From Bacteroidota bacterium (lineage in GTDB: Bacteria; Bacteroidota; Bacteroidia; UBA7662; JAIXUI01), in the NCBI GenBank assembly GCA_027484125.1, contig JAIXUI010000015.1, positions 36,390-100,389 on the forward strand: DNA of 64,000 bases, read 5' to 3'. The stretch's first letter is position 1. Each line of letters starts with the position of its first letter. The notes under the pieces are model-generated. The model worked only from the letters and a program-made list of their open reading frames with translations, had not been told where the DNA came from and ran no database searches. Shown piece after piece: positions 35,853 to 44,809 of the stretch. Both the position numbers and the translations under genes were made by a program.

Positions 35853-38432
35853 TTAGATTAGTATGGCTTTAAGCACTTCTTTTCTAAGTGGTTTGGAAAG
35901 AAATCCTTTGACCAATTCCATTGATTTTGACTTTTGCTGGTCAGATGGGTCGATTGAAGAAGTTAACATTTGTACCTCCAATTTGATCCCATGGCTTTTC
36001 ATTCGCTCCAAGAAATCCCAGCCATTGATAATGGGCATGTTAATATCAAGAAGCAGAAGGTCGGGTTTGATTTTCCCATCCACCAAATCCCGTAAAGCAT
36101 TTTCTGGCTCTACATAATCAATGATTTCGATAGTAGAATCGATGTCTTTGATGATGCGTTTGTTGATAAGATGTTGGATATGATCATCATCTACGAGACA
36201 GATACTTCTGATTTTGACCTTATCGAGCTCTTCTCCACCTAATTCTTCGAAATCTGCATTTTGCACCAAATCATTAAGCTCACGAACTACTGCATCCAAG
36301 CGATCGGAAGCCAAAACTAGGCTACTGAGTATGTCGGTATTGAAAGAATTTGGTTCATCTTTCAGTAAGCTAACAATCGATAGAATGTTAGTAAGTGGAG
36401 AACGAAGGTCAGTAGAATTGATGTGTGCATAACGCCTCAACTGATTATACTGCCTTAATAGCACATCGTTTAGGCGACTAATTTCACGGTCTGCCTCAAC
36501 GGTATCAGTGATGTCGATTGCGACGCACGAGAGTCCAACAATTTCACCTTTGGTGTTTTTAAGCGGAGATTTTGAAGAAAGGAAATGGGTTAGTTTTCCA
36601 TTAAAGAATGCCGCTTCCTCGAAAACTTTTGCATGTCCGGAATGGAGAACTTCTAAATCGTTTTCCCTGATTTTTACCGTATAACTATCCGGCTCCAGAA
36701 GTTCATATTCAACTTTATCGATGACATTTCCCCCAAGAAGTTTATCTAATTTTTGGTTGGCTATTTGGATTTTTCCTTCTTTGTCTTTGCAGAAAATGTA
36801 TGCGTTTTCGTGGTTGATTATCTCTTCGAGCAACAGTTTTCTTTCAGCAATTTCTTGTTCTGATTGCTTCAGTTTGGTAACGTCAGTCAGGGTTCCTGAA
36901 AAGCCTACCAATACTTGATTGTCATCAATCACCTTCATTCCTTTTTCAAGGATATAGATAACCTTTCCGTCTGAATGCAGGAACCGATATTCAGTCGATA
37001 ATTCCGTCGCATTGCTTGTTGTAAAGGCAATCCGTTCTTCATTTACTCGATTCAAATCTTCTGGATGAAGGTTTGTTTTCCATCCATAGGCTTTGCATTC
37101 GGTGGGGGAGAGGCCGCAAATTCTGGCCAGCTCTTCATTGGCATAAGTTCTGAAACCATACGCATCATCCGTATATATTCCGGAAGTAGCGGTATTGATC
37201 AAGGCTTCATGTTGCAAATTAGAAAGGCGAAGTGCTTGGCTTAGGTCTTTAGTATGCGTCACATTTAAGTGAATGCCTACCAATCGGCCCATTAAACGAG
37301 CATCTGCTTTCCTAAATAGCTTGGTAAAGGATCTCAGCCATTGAACTTCACCATTAGTTTTAATAAACCTGAGTTCAGAAGAGACCATTTTATCAGGGAG
37401 CTCATTGAGATAATCAAAAGGAGCGTCCAACAATTCGCTCCATATTTCATGGAGCTTAGAAGCGTCTTCAGGGTGTACCCGCTGATGCAAGAGCGCTTCA
37501 CTATGGTGCATGCTTGCACTTCCATCTCCTTCAAAGAGTTCTTGCATTTCATCTGACCACCATAATTTGTTTTCATCCAAATCATACACCCAAAAGGCTG
37601 ACATGGTGGCGTTTAGCGACATGCGCTGAATTTCATTATGAAGAACAAGACGCTCTTCCATGGCTACTTGCTCATCTACAGGTCGGGTGATCAGTAGCAA
37701 CTGAGTTACCTTACCCTCAGAATCCTTTAAAGGCGAACCCACTGATTCGAACCAGCGGTATTTTCCTTCAGAAGTTTTAAACCGATAGCGGGAGAAGTGC
37801 TCTTCGTTTTCCCCTTTAAGCAAAGTTTTATGAAGCGGTCTTATAACTTTGTCCGCATCTTCAGGGTGAATATGGTCGTAAATGTCGGTTCCATTTAGCT
37901 CTTCTGCTTTGTAGCCTGTGATTTTATAAATTGTTTGAGAGATTCGTAAATATCTTCCATCGATATCATGAAGGCTGAGTAGTTCAGGAGAATGTCTGAT
38001 GACATTGAGGAAGTCATTTTCTAACATAACTCCTTTAGCATCATAGGGCCAACGAGTAAGCAAGACGTCTAAGCCAAGGAGGAGTTGTTGGTCGATAACT
38101 GGCGGCCAAGCATCGGCTAAGCCACTTTTGAATAAATTCGCGATTCGTCGAACAGGAGATGAGCTTTCAAGCAGTACAACCGGGATGTTTCGAGGTGCAT
38201 CTTGAACATAACCAAGAATTTTCTCCGCCGAGAGCATGGGATGGTCTAAGCCGGTGATAATTAAAAGTATATCCGGAGAACGTATTTCTTGAATAAACTC
38301 TTCTTCTGTCTTTACCGGTACTAAAGTACATGCAGCCATGCTGCTGCCAATAAACGCAGTAGTGAATAAATGGAGCCCTAAATCCAGACTTGGAGCGATA
38401 AGGATGCTCCCTTTCCAAAGATTGTTTTCCAT
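35853..38432 (-). CDS. Multi-PAS signalling protein with degenerate DHp and C-terminal receiver, no ATPase domain
   Basis: An 859-residue soluble protein. Residues about 1-135 look like a degenerate receiver fold (ILLIITGLD where DLVLLDL would be expected). Then come four PAS domains (about 145-265, 275-390, 400-520 and 530-640), recognisable by HPED motifs and GKVTQLLLITR-like ends. A helical segment about 650-720 resembles a histidine-kinase dimerisation domain but reads AHINSTDLRSPLTNIL, with Thr where SHDLR has the phospho-acceptor His. It runs straight into a complete receiver (VDDDH, Asp in LLLDINMP, LTSS, LSKPL). There is no HATPase domain. Confidence 0.85.
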   Translation of the reverse strand: MENNLWKGSILIAPSLDLGLHLFTTAFIGSSMAACTLVPVKTEEEFIQEIRSPDILLIITGLDHPMLSAEKILGYVQDAPRNIPVVLLESSSPVRRIANLFKSGLADAWPPVIDQQLLLGLDVLLTRWPYDAKGVMLENDFLNVIRHSPELLSLHDIDGRYLRISQTIYKITGYKAEELNGTDIYDHIHPEDADKVIRPLHKTLLKGENEEHFSRYRFKTSEGKYRWFESVGSPLKDSEGKVTQLLLITRPVDEQVAMEERLVLHNEIQRMSLNATMSAFWVYDLDENKLWWSDEMQELFEGDGSASMHHSEALLHQRVHPEDASKLHEIWSELLDAPFDYLNELPDKMVSSELRFIKTNGEVQWLRSFTKLFRKADARLMGRLVGIHLNVTHTKDLSQALRLSNLQHEALINTATSGIYTDDAYGFRTYANEELARICGLSPTECKAYGWKTNLHPEDLNRVNEERIAFTTSNATELSTEYRFLHSDGKVIYILEKGMKVIDDNQVLVGFSGTLTDVTKLKQSEQEIAERKLLLEEIINHENAYIFCKDKEGKIQIANQKLDKLLGGNVIDKVEYELLEPDSYTVKIRENDLEVLHSGHAKVFEEAAFFNGKLTHFLSSKSPLKNTKGEIVGLSCVAIDITDTVEADREISRLNDVLLRQYNQLRRYAHINSTDLRSPLTNILSIVSLLKDEPNSFNTDILSSLVLASDRLDAVVRELNDLVQNADFEELGGEELDKVKIRSICLVDDDHIQHLINKRIIKDIDSTIEIIDYVEPENALRDLVDGKIKPDLLLLDINMPIINGWDFLERMKSHGIKLEVQMLTSSIDPSDQQKSKSMELVKGFLSKPLRKEVLKAILI

Positions 38433-38433
38433 G

Positions 38434-39156
38434 TTATTCTTGACGTTTTAAATAAGTGAGTCGAGAATTACTGCCCAGAATTGGATTTTGAATGGTATAA
38501 GTTAAAGCCAAGGTGTAATTCTGATTGGAGGAAAACAATTCTCCAGAGGAAAACTGCAAAGTATCGTTGGTGGCATTAAGCATTACCAAACGATCGGTGC
38601 TTGAAGGGAAGATGTTGAAAAAAGGGGTCATTTGGCCGTAGCCTATTTTGGTTAGAAGAACACCATTGTATCGAATGGTGACGCTGTCCTGATCAACCCA
38701 AGTGTGAAGGAAGCGAATATTTGCGGAAAAATCGCTTGGTTTATCGCTTCTCAAGGGAGCCAAAAGCATTTTCGGAGCCCTAAATCCGGCGCTTGCGGCA
38801 TTTCCAAAACACCAGAGTGCGTATTTGCCTGTTTTAGCAGTAGGGGTAAGGCCCAGCGTATCTAAACGTTGCCAGTCTTGGTCATATAGGGCAAAAACAC
38901 GGAAAATAGTATCTGGTTCTTTGATATTTAAAAACAAGTTGGGTCCATCACCATTTCTAAATGAAAGCGAGTTTAGCCAGTTTCGTCCGTCCACAGTAAC
39001 GCCAACATTAAAAGTTCTCGCTGGATTAATGCAGAGGTTGAATGCTTTAATTTCCTGAGCTACTAGTGTATCCGGTGTATCATCCTGAGGATTTTCCTTG
39101 GTACAACCGCCGAGAAAAAATGCTGAAACACAGAGTGCTGCCAGTAAATATTTCAT
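38434..39156 (-). CDS. DUF4397-like lipoprotein
   Basis: A 240-residue lipoprotein with signal peptide KYLLAALCVSAFFLGGC (lipobox LGGC). The mature part is beta-rich and resembles DUF4397 proteins, which have repeats such as IRFLHTWVDQDSVTIRYNG. These are cell-surface or periplasmic beta-sandwich proteins of unknown role in Bacteroidota. It lies one base after the PAS protein's start on the same strand, so the two are probably in one transcript with this gene first. Confidence 0.7.
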   Translation of the reverse strand: MKYLLAALCVSAFFLGGCTKENPQDDTPDTLVAQEIKAFNLCINPARTFNVGVTVDGRNWLNSLSFRNGDGPNLFLNIKEPDTIFRVFALYDQDWQRLDTLGLTPTAKTGKYALWCFGNAASAGFRAPKMLLAPLRSDKPSDFSANIRFLHTWVDQDSVTIRYNGVLLTKIGYGQMTPFFNIFPSSTDRLVMLNATNDTLQFSSGELFSSNQNYTLALTYTIQNPILGSNSRLTYLKRQE

Positions 39157-39161
39157 ATTGC

Positions 39162-39169
39162 CGAAGATA
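39162..39169 (-). promoter_or_regulatory. -7-like box TATCTTCG for the DUF4397-like gene
   Basis: TAnnTTCG variant on the minus strand, 5 nt before the ATG at 39156. It overlaps an arm of the upstream terminator. Confidence 0.3.
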
Positions 39170-39204
39170 AAAAAAGACCTGCTTGCGGCAGGTCTTTTTT
39201 TATC
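39166..39204 (-). terminator. Terminator after the rhodanese-thioredoxin gene
   Basis: Perfect 17-bp inverted repeat GATAAAAAAAGACCTGC/GCAGGTCTTTTTTTATC with a 5-nt loop, 19 bp downstream of the rhodanese-thioredoxin stop on the minus strand. Confidence 0.9.
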
Positions 39205-39223
39205 TACTTTCTGATGAAAGTGC

Positions 39224-39940
39224 TTATTTCTTGGAATTAATTTCTTTAATCAAGTTGGCTTCATCTATAAAGCCAATGTGCCTCATTACCAATTTACCTT
39301 CTTTATAAAGCAAAAGAGTTGGTAGCTCATCGATTTGCATCTTTTTCACCATCACCGTGTTTTCATCAGCATTCAACGGAACAACCTTGAGGCTACCGGT
39401 CATTTTGGTTTCAAGTTGATCCATAAAAGGTTTCATCTTGCGGCATGGAGGGCACCACGGAGCATTAAAATCAATGAGCACTAGTCCTTTGGCTGTCAAG
39501 TGATTATAGTCTGTTTCTGAAATTCCTTCTTTATTCAAGGCTTTTCCGGGATTTTGGATGGGCAGGCCTTCTTCAGTCCACTTTTTATACCCTCCTTGCA
39601 TATCAATGACTTGTGTAAATCCTTTTTGAACCATCAATTTAGCTGCCTGACCTGAACGACCTCCAACGAAACAATATACCATTACAGGCTTATCTTTTTG
39701 TAAGCCTTCCAGAGAAGCTTCAAATCCTTCACTGTTATAATCAAGGTTTTTTGCCCCTTTTAAATGCCCTTCGGAAAACTCTTCCGGAGTTCTAACGTCC
39801 ACTAGTTGTACATCAGGGGTAGCCTTTAGTTTTTCTTGAAAGTTGGCTGGTGCTACTTTTTCCAAAGAACTGGATGGTTTTTGAGCGCACGAGTAAAGCA
39901 GCACCAGAAGTGCTGACGTTAAAAGGAACAGTCTCTTCAT
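39224..39940 (-). CDS. Rhodanese-thioredoxin fusion lipoprotein
   Basis: A 238-residue protein. The signal peptide and lipobox are LLVLLYSC. A rhodanese domain (about residues 30-125) has VDVRTPEEFSEGHLKGA and active-site cysteine in YCFVGGRSGQA. A thioredoxin domain (about 150-238) has WCPPC in FNAPWCPPCRKMKPF and the cis-Pro in DELPTLLLY. Combining sulfur-transferase and disulfide domains on one periplasmic lipoprotein suggests a thiol or persulfide relay. It overlaps the upstream hydrolase gene by 4 bp. Confidence 0.9.
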   Translation of the reverse strand: MKRLFLLTSALLVLLYSCAQKPSSSLEKVAPANFQEKLKATPDVQLVDVRTPEEFSEGHLKGAKNLDYNSEGFEASLEGLQKDKPVMVYCFVGGRSGQAAKLMVQKGFTQVIDMQGGYKKWTEEGLPIQNPGKALNKEGISETDYNHLTAKGLVLIDFNAPWCPPCRKMKPFMDQLETKMTGSLKVVPLNADENTVMVKKMQIDELPTLLLYKEGKLVMRHIGFIDEANLIKEINSKK

Positions 39941-40629
39941 TTTCTACGAGTTTTATTTCTTAAAGCCATGAACCACTGATAGAGTTCCGGATTCGCATAA
40001 GTTTCTGACCATGAATCATGGTCTTTATCTGGGTAAATGGTCAATTTAGCATTTAACCCACATGCTAACATCTTCTTTACAAGTGATTTGCTAGATTCAG
40101 CAGGAACAATTTGGTCTTTTTCACCATGGAACGCCCAAACCTCAACTCCTGCCAACTTACATACTTTATCCACTTGACCGCCTCCACAAATAGGAGCAAT
40201 CGCCTTAATCATGTCAGGATATTGAATGGCCAAATCCCAAGCGGCAAACCCGCCCATACTTAATCCGGTGAGGTAGATATTTCGCTTGTCGAGTTGGTGT
40301 TTTTGAACCACAACTTCAATAAACTGCTGTAATCTTGACGACGACCACCACTCACCTCTAGGACAAAGCGGTGAAACTAGAACCATGTCCGTTTTGGCCA
40401 TTAAACCGGGATGCTTGGCCGGGCCATGCGTGGTAACTGGTAGTAGTTCTTTGCCTCTTTCGCCTGAACCATGCAGAAAAATTAATACTGGACGACCCGT
40501 GGTTGGGCGGTTGTAATCGTCTATTAAATAATCGTAATAAATGCTTTGAAGCGAGTCCATAGACGATTGTGCTTGAATATTGCTCCACAGTCCTGATAGC
40601 AACAGAACGAAGACCCAACGAATTAACAT
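39937..40629 (-). CDS. Secreted alpha/beta hydrolase (esterase/PHB-depolymerase type)
   Basis: A 230-residue enzyme with a signal peptide (IRWVFVLLLSGLWSNIQAQ). The fold signature LIFLHGSGERGKELLPVT forms the oxyanion site. The nucleophile is in TGLSMGGFAAWDL, the acid probably in HGEKDQIVP, and the His in DKDHDSWSETY. It resembles carboxylesterases of the dienelactone hydrolase or LpqC/phospholipase type. It overlaps the downstream rhodanese-thioredoxin gene by 4 bp. Confidence 0.88.
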   Translation of the reverse strand: MLIRWVFVLLLSGLWSNIQAQSSMDSLQSIYYDYLIDDYNRPTTGRPVLIFLHGSGERGKELLPVTTHGPAKHPGLMAKTDMVLVSPLCPRGEWWSSSRLQQFIEVVVQKHQLDKRNIYLTGLSMGGFAAWDLAIQYPDMIKAIAPICGGGQVDKVCKLAGVEVWAFHGEKDQIVPAESSKSLVKKMLACGLNAKLTIYPDKDHDSWSETYANPELYQWFMALRNKTRRK

Positions 40630-40665
40630 GGTTGCAAGATAAGATACACGCGCGATGGATGCATG

Positions 40666-40673
40666 TATCTTTG
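40666..40673 (+). promoter_or_regulatory. -7 promoter box TATCTTTG for the RsmB-like gene
   Basis: Full match to TAnnTTTG, ending exactly 4 nt before the ATG at 40678. The in-frame ATG at 40663 is upstream of the box and is not used. Confidence 0.5.
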
Positions 40674-40677
40674 TGCG

Positions 40678-41862
40678 ATGTTAACCCCACGTGCTGAACA
40701 ATATTTCGAGCGGGCCCTGCTGTTTTTACAAAGCAGAGTTTCCGGTCAACCAATTCCGGCTGCTTTGAAAAGCTTTTTCAAAAAATATCCAGAAATGGGT
40801 TCAGGCGATCGAAAAACAGTCTCAGATATCCTCTACGCCTGGATTCGTTGTCAAAGTCTCTGGCCGAAGGAAGCGGTAGCCATTCCTTTGTTGCATAAAA
40901 GCTGGATCATCGTTTACGGATCGGCTAAGATGGGGGCCGCACTCATAGCGCAATACATGCCAGGATATACCGCCTCTGAGGATAAACCTTCTTCTAGATA
41001 TGCTCAGCTTACAGGCCAAGCCTTACCGCTTGATTTATTTCCGGAGTCCGAAATGGTATCCCCCTCAATCGATATTCATGAGTTAACAGAGGCATTCCTC
41101 TCACAAGCAAGGGTGTTTATTCGAGTTAAAAGCGGGATTGAAACTCCTCTCATGCAGTATATTCAGTCCTTGAACCTCCAAGTAAGGGTAGATGCCCCTA
41201 GAACATGGTCATTCCCGATTCAAACCTCCCTTCAGGCACTTCAAGAAAAAGCAGAAGGTTGGTTCGAAATTCAAGATTGGGCATCACAGGAGACCTTACA
41301 ACTGATGGAACCTAAAGGTGGAGAACGTTGGTGGGACTGTTGTGCGGCTTCAGGTGGTAAAAGTTTAATGCTCTATGATGCTGAACCTCAGGTTAAACTA
41401 TATGTTTCTGATAAGCGTGAAAGTATTCTTCAAAATTTGAGTAAGCGATTTCAAAAAGCCGGACTTAGACAATACTCCAGGTTGTGCGTCGATCTCGATT
41501 TTCCTCTGCCACTGGCTGAAGCTGGTTCTTTTCCTTCTCAATTCGATGCGGTATTGGTTGATGCACCTTGCAGCGGTTCCGGCACTTGGCGAAGGTCTCC
41601 GGAAATTGCTGGGATTTGGCCTGAGGGAGGAAAAGATGAACTTTTGGTACGTCAGTCAAACATCCTGAATCATGTTTGGCCTTATGTAAAATCGAATGGA
41701 AAACTGGTTTATTTAACCTGTTCAGTTTATGCTTCAGAGAATGAAGAACAAATTGAAGCGTTTATAGAGCGAAGCGGTGCTAAACTCAAGGTTATGAAAT
41801 ATTTCAATCGTTTAAAAGAAGGTGGCGATGTGTTATTCGGAGCCGTTCTTGAAAAGGAATAA
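40678..41862 (+). CDS. RsmB/NOP family RNA (cytosine-5) methyltransferase
   Basis: A 394-residue protein with an NusB/RsmB-like N-terminal helical domain and a C-terminal SAM-dependent methyltransferase. The two catalytic cysteines are in DAPCSGSGTWRRSP (motif IV) and TCSVYASENEEQ (motif VI). The SAM site begins at CCAASGGKSLMLYD, a variant of the usual GGKT. The start at 40678 follows the promoter box. Substrate is probably rRNA, but the position is not certain. It is followed by the flavoprotein-like gene 12 bp later. Confidence 0.9.
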   Translation: MLTPRAEQYFERALLFLQSRVSGQPIPAALKSFFKKYPEMGSGDRKTVSDILYAWIRCQSLWPKEAVAIPLLHKSWIIVYGSAKMGAALIAQYMPGYTASEDKPSSRYAQLTGQALPLDLFPESEMVSPSIDIHELTEAFLSQARVFIRVKSGIETPLMQYIQSLNLQVRVDAPRTWSFPIQTSLQALQEKAEGWFEIQDWASQETLQLMEPKGGERWWDCCAASGGKSLMLYDAEPQVKLYVSDKRESILQNLSKRFQKAGLRQYSRLCVDLDFPLPLAEAGSFPSQFDAVLVDAPCSGSGTWRRSPEIAGIWPEGGKDELLVRQSNILNHVWPYVKSNGKLVYLTCSVYASENEEQIEAFIERSGAKLKVMKYFNRLKEGGDVLFGAVLEKE

Positions 41863-41874
41863 CTGAAGACTAGC

Positions 41875-42954
41875 TTGATTCACTTTCTAATCCACGGAGA
41901 CAGCCTATCAGGAAATATGTTGTTGTTGGTATTCCGAAAACTTGGAATACCCGCAACATTGGTATCTCCTGACAAAATGGACTGGCCCTCGATGATTTTT
42001 CTCCCTCCTAATGCCTTGAAGGTGTTGCGATGGCTTGGTTTAGAATCCATGGTGCATAATACATCCATTCAAATAGACAGGCATGATTATGTAAATAGAC
42101 TGGGAATACCTTTAAGGGTTATGGGGCCGGGCTTCTACACCGACCCTTCCGGTCTCACCATTCGGGTAATGGATGGAAGAAGATTTCATAAAATCATTCA
42201 AACAGCAGTTGAGGACACCAATAGTTACTTAGTTACTGGTAACGCTGTAGAAAATCTTTACATCAACATTGAAACAAGGCCATGGATGGCTGAAGCACTG
42301 TTGAGCTCTACAGGAAACAGCTATACTGGATATTGGTTAACAGAAGGTGTAGTAGATTTTGACCTTCCTTTGACGATGGCTACCAGCGTAACAGATGTAT
42401 GGACTGATGGTGGCCGATTACGAATATGCCCGATTGGAGAAGGACGCGTTTTTTGGCAAGGAAGAGTACCTCAACCGGGTGGATTACAACCACCCCAAGA
42501 CATTTTAGGCTGGATTAAGTCTCAAATGTCAGGCACTTCCGGAGTAATAAGTTCTTTTATTCAAAGAATAGATCATATACATCTATCAGTTGCTGAACGT
42601 GTTAAATGGATTGAAAACTCGATTCATCACAATAGAATTATCGTAGGAGAAGCTAAAGTTCAACTTACTGGAGAGTCTTTACAAGCGCAGGCCATCTACA
42701 TGGAAGAAGCTTTTCAATTAGCTCATTACCTAGCGAAAAGCTCAGATTGGTTGGGGGCTGTTGCGCAATACCAAGAGAAATGTTCACGCAAAAGTAAGCT
42801 GATTTTTAGCGATGATTTTTGGACAAGCCAATTTCACCGTAGTTCTTATGGAAGATTCATATTAAACATGTTAATCCGCTTTCTCCCAGAAAAATCGCTA
42901 AAGCAACAGTTGAATAACCTATATAGCGTTAATGGGTTAGACAGTAGTTACTGA
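41875..42954 (+). CDS. Degenerate FAD-dependent monooxygenase-like protein
   Basis: A 359-residue protein with the outline of the PHBH/UbiH monooxygenase fold. FLPPNALKVLRWLGL matches the conserved PNALRAL segment, and YTGYWLTEGVVDFDL and LRICPIGEGRVFWQGRV match the substrate domain. But GxGxxG is GDSLSG (residues 8-13), the acidic ribose-binding residue after strand two is Ser (TLVSPDK), and the GDAAH motif reads GEAKVQLTGES (near 258). FAD binding by the usual mode is doubtful. It has a TTG start, since no ATG lies nearby. It is probably co-transcribed with the methyltransferase and ends 7 bp inside rsmG. Confidence 0.75.
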   Translation: MIHFLIHGDSLSGNMLLLVFRKLGIPATLVSPDKMDWPSMIFLPPNALKVLRWLGLESMVHNTSIQIDRHDYVNRLGIPLRVMGPGFYTDPSGLTIRVMDGRRFHKIIQTAVEDTNSYLVTGNAVENLYINIETRPWMAEALLSSTGNSYTGYWLTEGVVDFDLPLTMATSVTDVWTDGGRLRICPIGEGRVFWQGRVPQPGGLQPPQDILGWIKSQMSGTSGVISSFIQRIDHIHLSVAERVKWIENSIHHNRIIVGEAKVQLTGESLQAQAIYMEEAFQLAHYLAKSSDWLGAVAQYQEKCSRKSKLIFSDDFWTSQFHRSSYGRFILNMLIRFLPEKSLKQQLNNLYSVNGLDSSY

Positions 42955-43592
42955 CGAATCAATTTACTTTTGGGGAGAAATACCACAGCTTTAGTTTCGA
43001 AGAATGATTCTTCAAAGAAGGCATTAATCCAGTGAACTTCAGGCATGATGCCAGTTTCAGCCAATTCTTCCATCAAATCCCCACCTTTGAGATAATAAAG
43101 TCCATCATGGGGGTTCTCCATCCCTTTTCGGTTCCACAAATGCTTGGTGAATTCGAGGAAAGGTTGCAAGCGGGTGACCGCTCGGCTTACCATCATGCTA
43201 GTGGTTATTTTCAGATCCTCTGCTCTACCATGAATGGCCACTACATTTTTTAAATCTAGTGCTTCTTTAACAGCGTTTACCACTTTTATCTTCTTTCCGA
43301 TACTATCCACCAGAACAAATTCCGTTTCGGGGTATAAAATGGCTAATGGCAAACCTGGGAAACCGCCTCCGGTGCCAATATCAATAACTCGCTGAGAAGT
43401 AGAAAAATCAACCGTTCGCGTGATAGCCAGCGAATGAAGCACATGGTGTAAGTAAAAATGCTCCATGTCTTTTCTTGAAATCACGTTTATCTGCGCATTC
43501 CAGTGAGCATACAAATCAAACAATGCCTCATAATGAGCCTTTTGTTGCTCGTTCCATTCCGGAAAGTACTTTTGAAGATGTTCTACTTGCAT
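42948..43592 (-). CDS. rsmG: 16S rRNA (guanine-527-N7)-methyltransferase RsmG
   Basis: A 214-residue SAM methyltransferase that modifies G527 of 16S rRNA (loss can give streptomycin resistance). The motif I DIGTGGGFPGLPLAILYPE is at about residues 70-90, followed by VDSIGKKIKVV and the GRAEDL motif. N-terminal SRKDMEHFYLHHVLHSL matches the family. It is directly downstream of a glycosyltransferase with a 1-bp stop-start overlap, and its end overlaps the convergent flavoprotein gene by 7 bp. Confidence 0.93.
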   Translation of the reverse strand: MQVEHLQKYFPEWNEQQKAHYEALFDLYAHWNAQINVISRKDMEHFYLHHVLHSLAITRTVDFSTSQRVIDIGTGGGFPGLPLAILYPETEFVLVDSIGKKIKVVNAVKEALDLKNVVAIHGRAEDLKITTSMMVSRAVTRLQPFLEFTKHLWNRKGMENPHDGLYYLKGGDLMEELAETGIMPEVHWINAFFEESFFETKAVVFLPKSKLIRQ

Positions 43593-44761
43593 TAGCGTTG
43601 TCTGAAAGGAAATGGTTTTAATGCCCAGGAGATTCGAAGGATAGGGTAGATGATTTCAAAAAAAGGAAGAAGAAAAATTAACCTAGGCATTTTAAATTTT
43701 ACGGCTGCTGCCCCCATCATGTACCATCGTAGTAGTACCATACTGGTAAAAGTGGGTATAAGCCACTGCAATACCTCCTGATTGTTGAGATGCAATTGAA
43801 TGCTTAAGAGGAAAGCGAGGATGCATCCCCAAAAACTAAAACTTCCCCAGGCTAACCAAAACAAATCAGCCCAATGGTAAAACCTACCAGCAATGAGATG
43901 ACGTTGTTTTTGTTTAAACCAGTTTATCCAAGTAGTTTCTGGTTCTGAATAAGTAAAAGAGTCTGGCTCCAAAGCCCAGTTGACGTTGGCTGAAGTTGCA
44001 GCTTTGTTCACAAATAAGTCGTCATCTCCACAAGGATGATGGATGAATTCAGCAAACCCTTTACGTTCCATAAAAAGCGTTTTGAGGTAGGATAAATTTC
44101 TGCCAACCCCCATATAGGCTTGCCCAGCCATAGCAAAAGAAAAGCAGTTGAGGCCGGTTAATAAGGTATCATATTGAATGAACCAATTGAGCAAGCTATT
44201 TCGCTGTTTATATCCCCCGAACCCAAGGACAATGGCTGTTTGGTTCAGATACCGTCTGCTGATCAACCTTAACCATTGGTCAGAGGCTGGGCGGCAATCA
44301 GCATCGCTTAATATCAAGATGTTGTTTTTCGCTGCTTTAATTCCAATGGTTAAAGCAAATTTTTTGTCTTTAGGATATTTATCCTGCCTTCTCGCATCGG
44401 TAACCCTGAGAATTTTGGGATATCGGGCTTGGAATTCAGCCAGTACATCCTGCGTACCATCTCCTTCAATACTATCATGGTTAGCTGGCTCCACGTAGCT
44501 GTCATTTACTACAATTACTTCAAAATCAGGATAATCTTGAGTAAGGAAATGCTCCAGGTTCTTCTTAAGGTTTTCAGCCTCAAAACGAGCGCAAATAATT
44601 ACAGAAACAGGCTCTGACCTTACCGCAAGATTCTTCTCCGAAGATTTATAAACCGCTACCCGAATCCAAAATCTGAACAGGAAAAACAACTGGGCCAAAG
44701 CAAAAACAGCAAACACTGCGGTTGTCCAAGTGGCCTCCTGAGACCAAGTACTAAAAAACAT
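43592..44761 (-). CDS. Membrane glycosyltransferase family 2
   Basis: A 389-residue protein with an N-terminal membrane helix (about 12-30, TTAVFAVFALAQLFFLFRF) and about three helices at the C-terminus. The GT-A domain has VIICARFEAENLKKNLEHF, VIVVNDSYVEP and the DxD-type LILSDADCRP. The C-terminal helices include FSFWGCILAFLLSIQL. Acceptor and sugar are unknown. It resembles family 2 enzymes that act at the inner membrane. It is the first gene of the unit with rsmG. Confidence 0.88.
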   Translation of the reverse strand: MFFSTWSQEATWTTAVFAVFALAQLFFLFRFWIRVAVYKSSEKNLAVRSEPVSVIICARFEAENLKKNLEHFLTQDYPDFEVIVVNDSYVEPANHDSIEGDGTQDVLAEFQARYPKILRVTDARRQDKYPKDKKFALTIGIKAAKNNILILSDADCRPASDQWLRLISRRYLNQTAIVLGFGGYKQRNSLLNWFIQYDTLLTGLNCFSFAMAGQAYMGVGRNLSYLKTLFMERKGFAEFIHHPCGDDDLFVNKAATSANVNWALEPDSFTYSEPETTWINWFKQKQRHLIAGRFYHWADLFWLAWGSFSFWGCILAFLLSIQLHLNNQEVLQWLIPTFTSMVLLRWYMMGAAAVKFKMPRLIFLLPFFEIIYPILRISWALKPFPFRQR

Positions 44762-44774
44762 GTCTTTTTTGGAA

Positions 44775-44782
44775 TAGTTTTG
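44775..44782 (+). promoter_or_regulatory. -7 promoter box TAGTTTTG for tgt
   Basis: Full match to TAnnTTTG in the divergent region between the glycosyltransferase and tgt, 46 nt before the tgt ATG. Confidence 0.4.
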
Positions 44783-44809
44783 CGGCCTGCTGTACCAGAC
44801 CTAGGGCCG

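Noticed and set aside
40358..40753. 131-residue minus-strand frame across the hydrolase start
   Set aside because: It overlaps the signal peptide region of the hydrolase in another frame and has no protein-like features.
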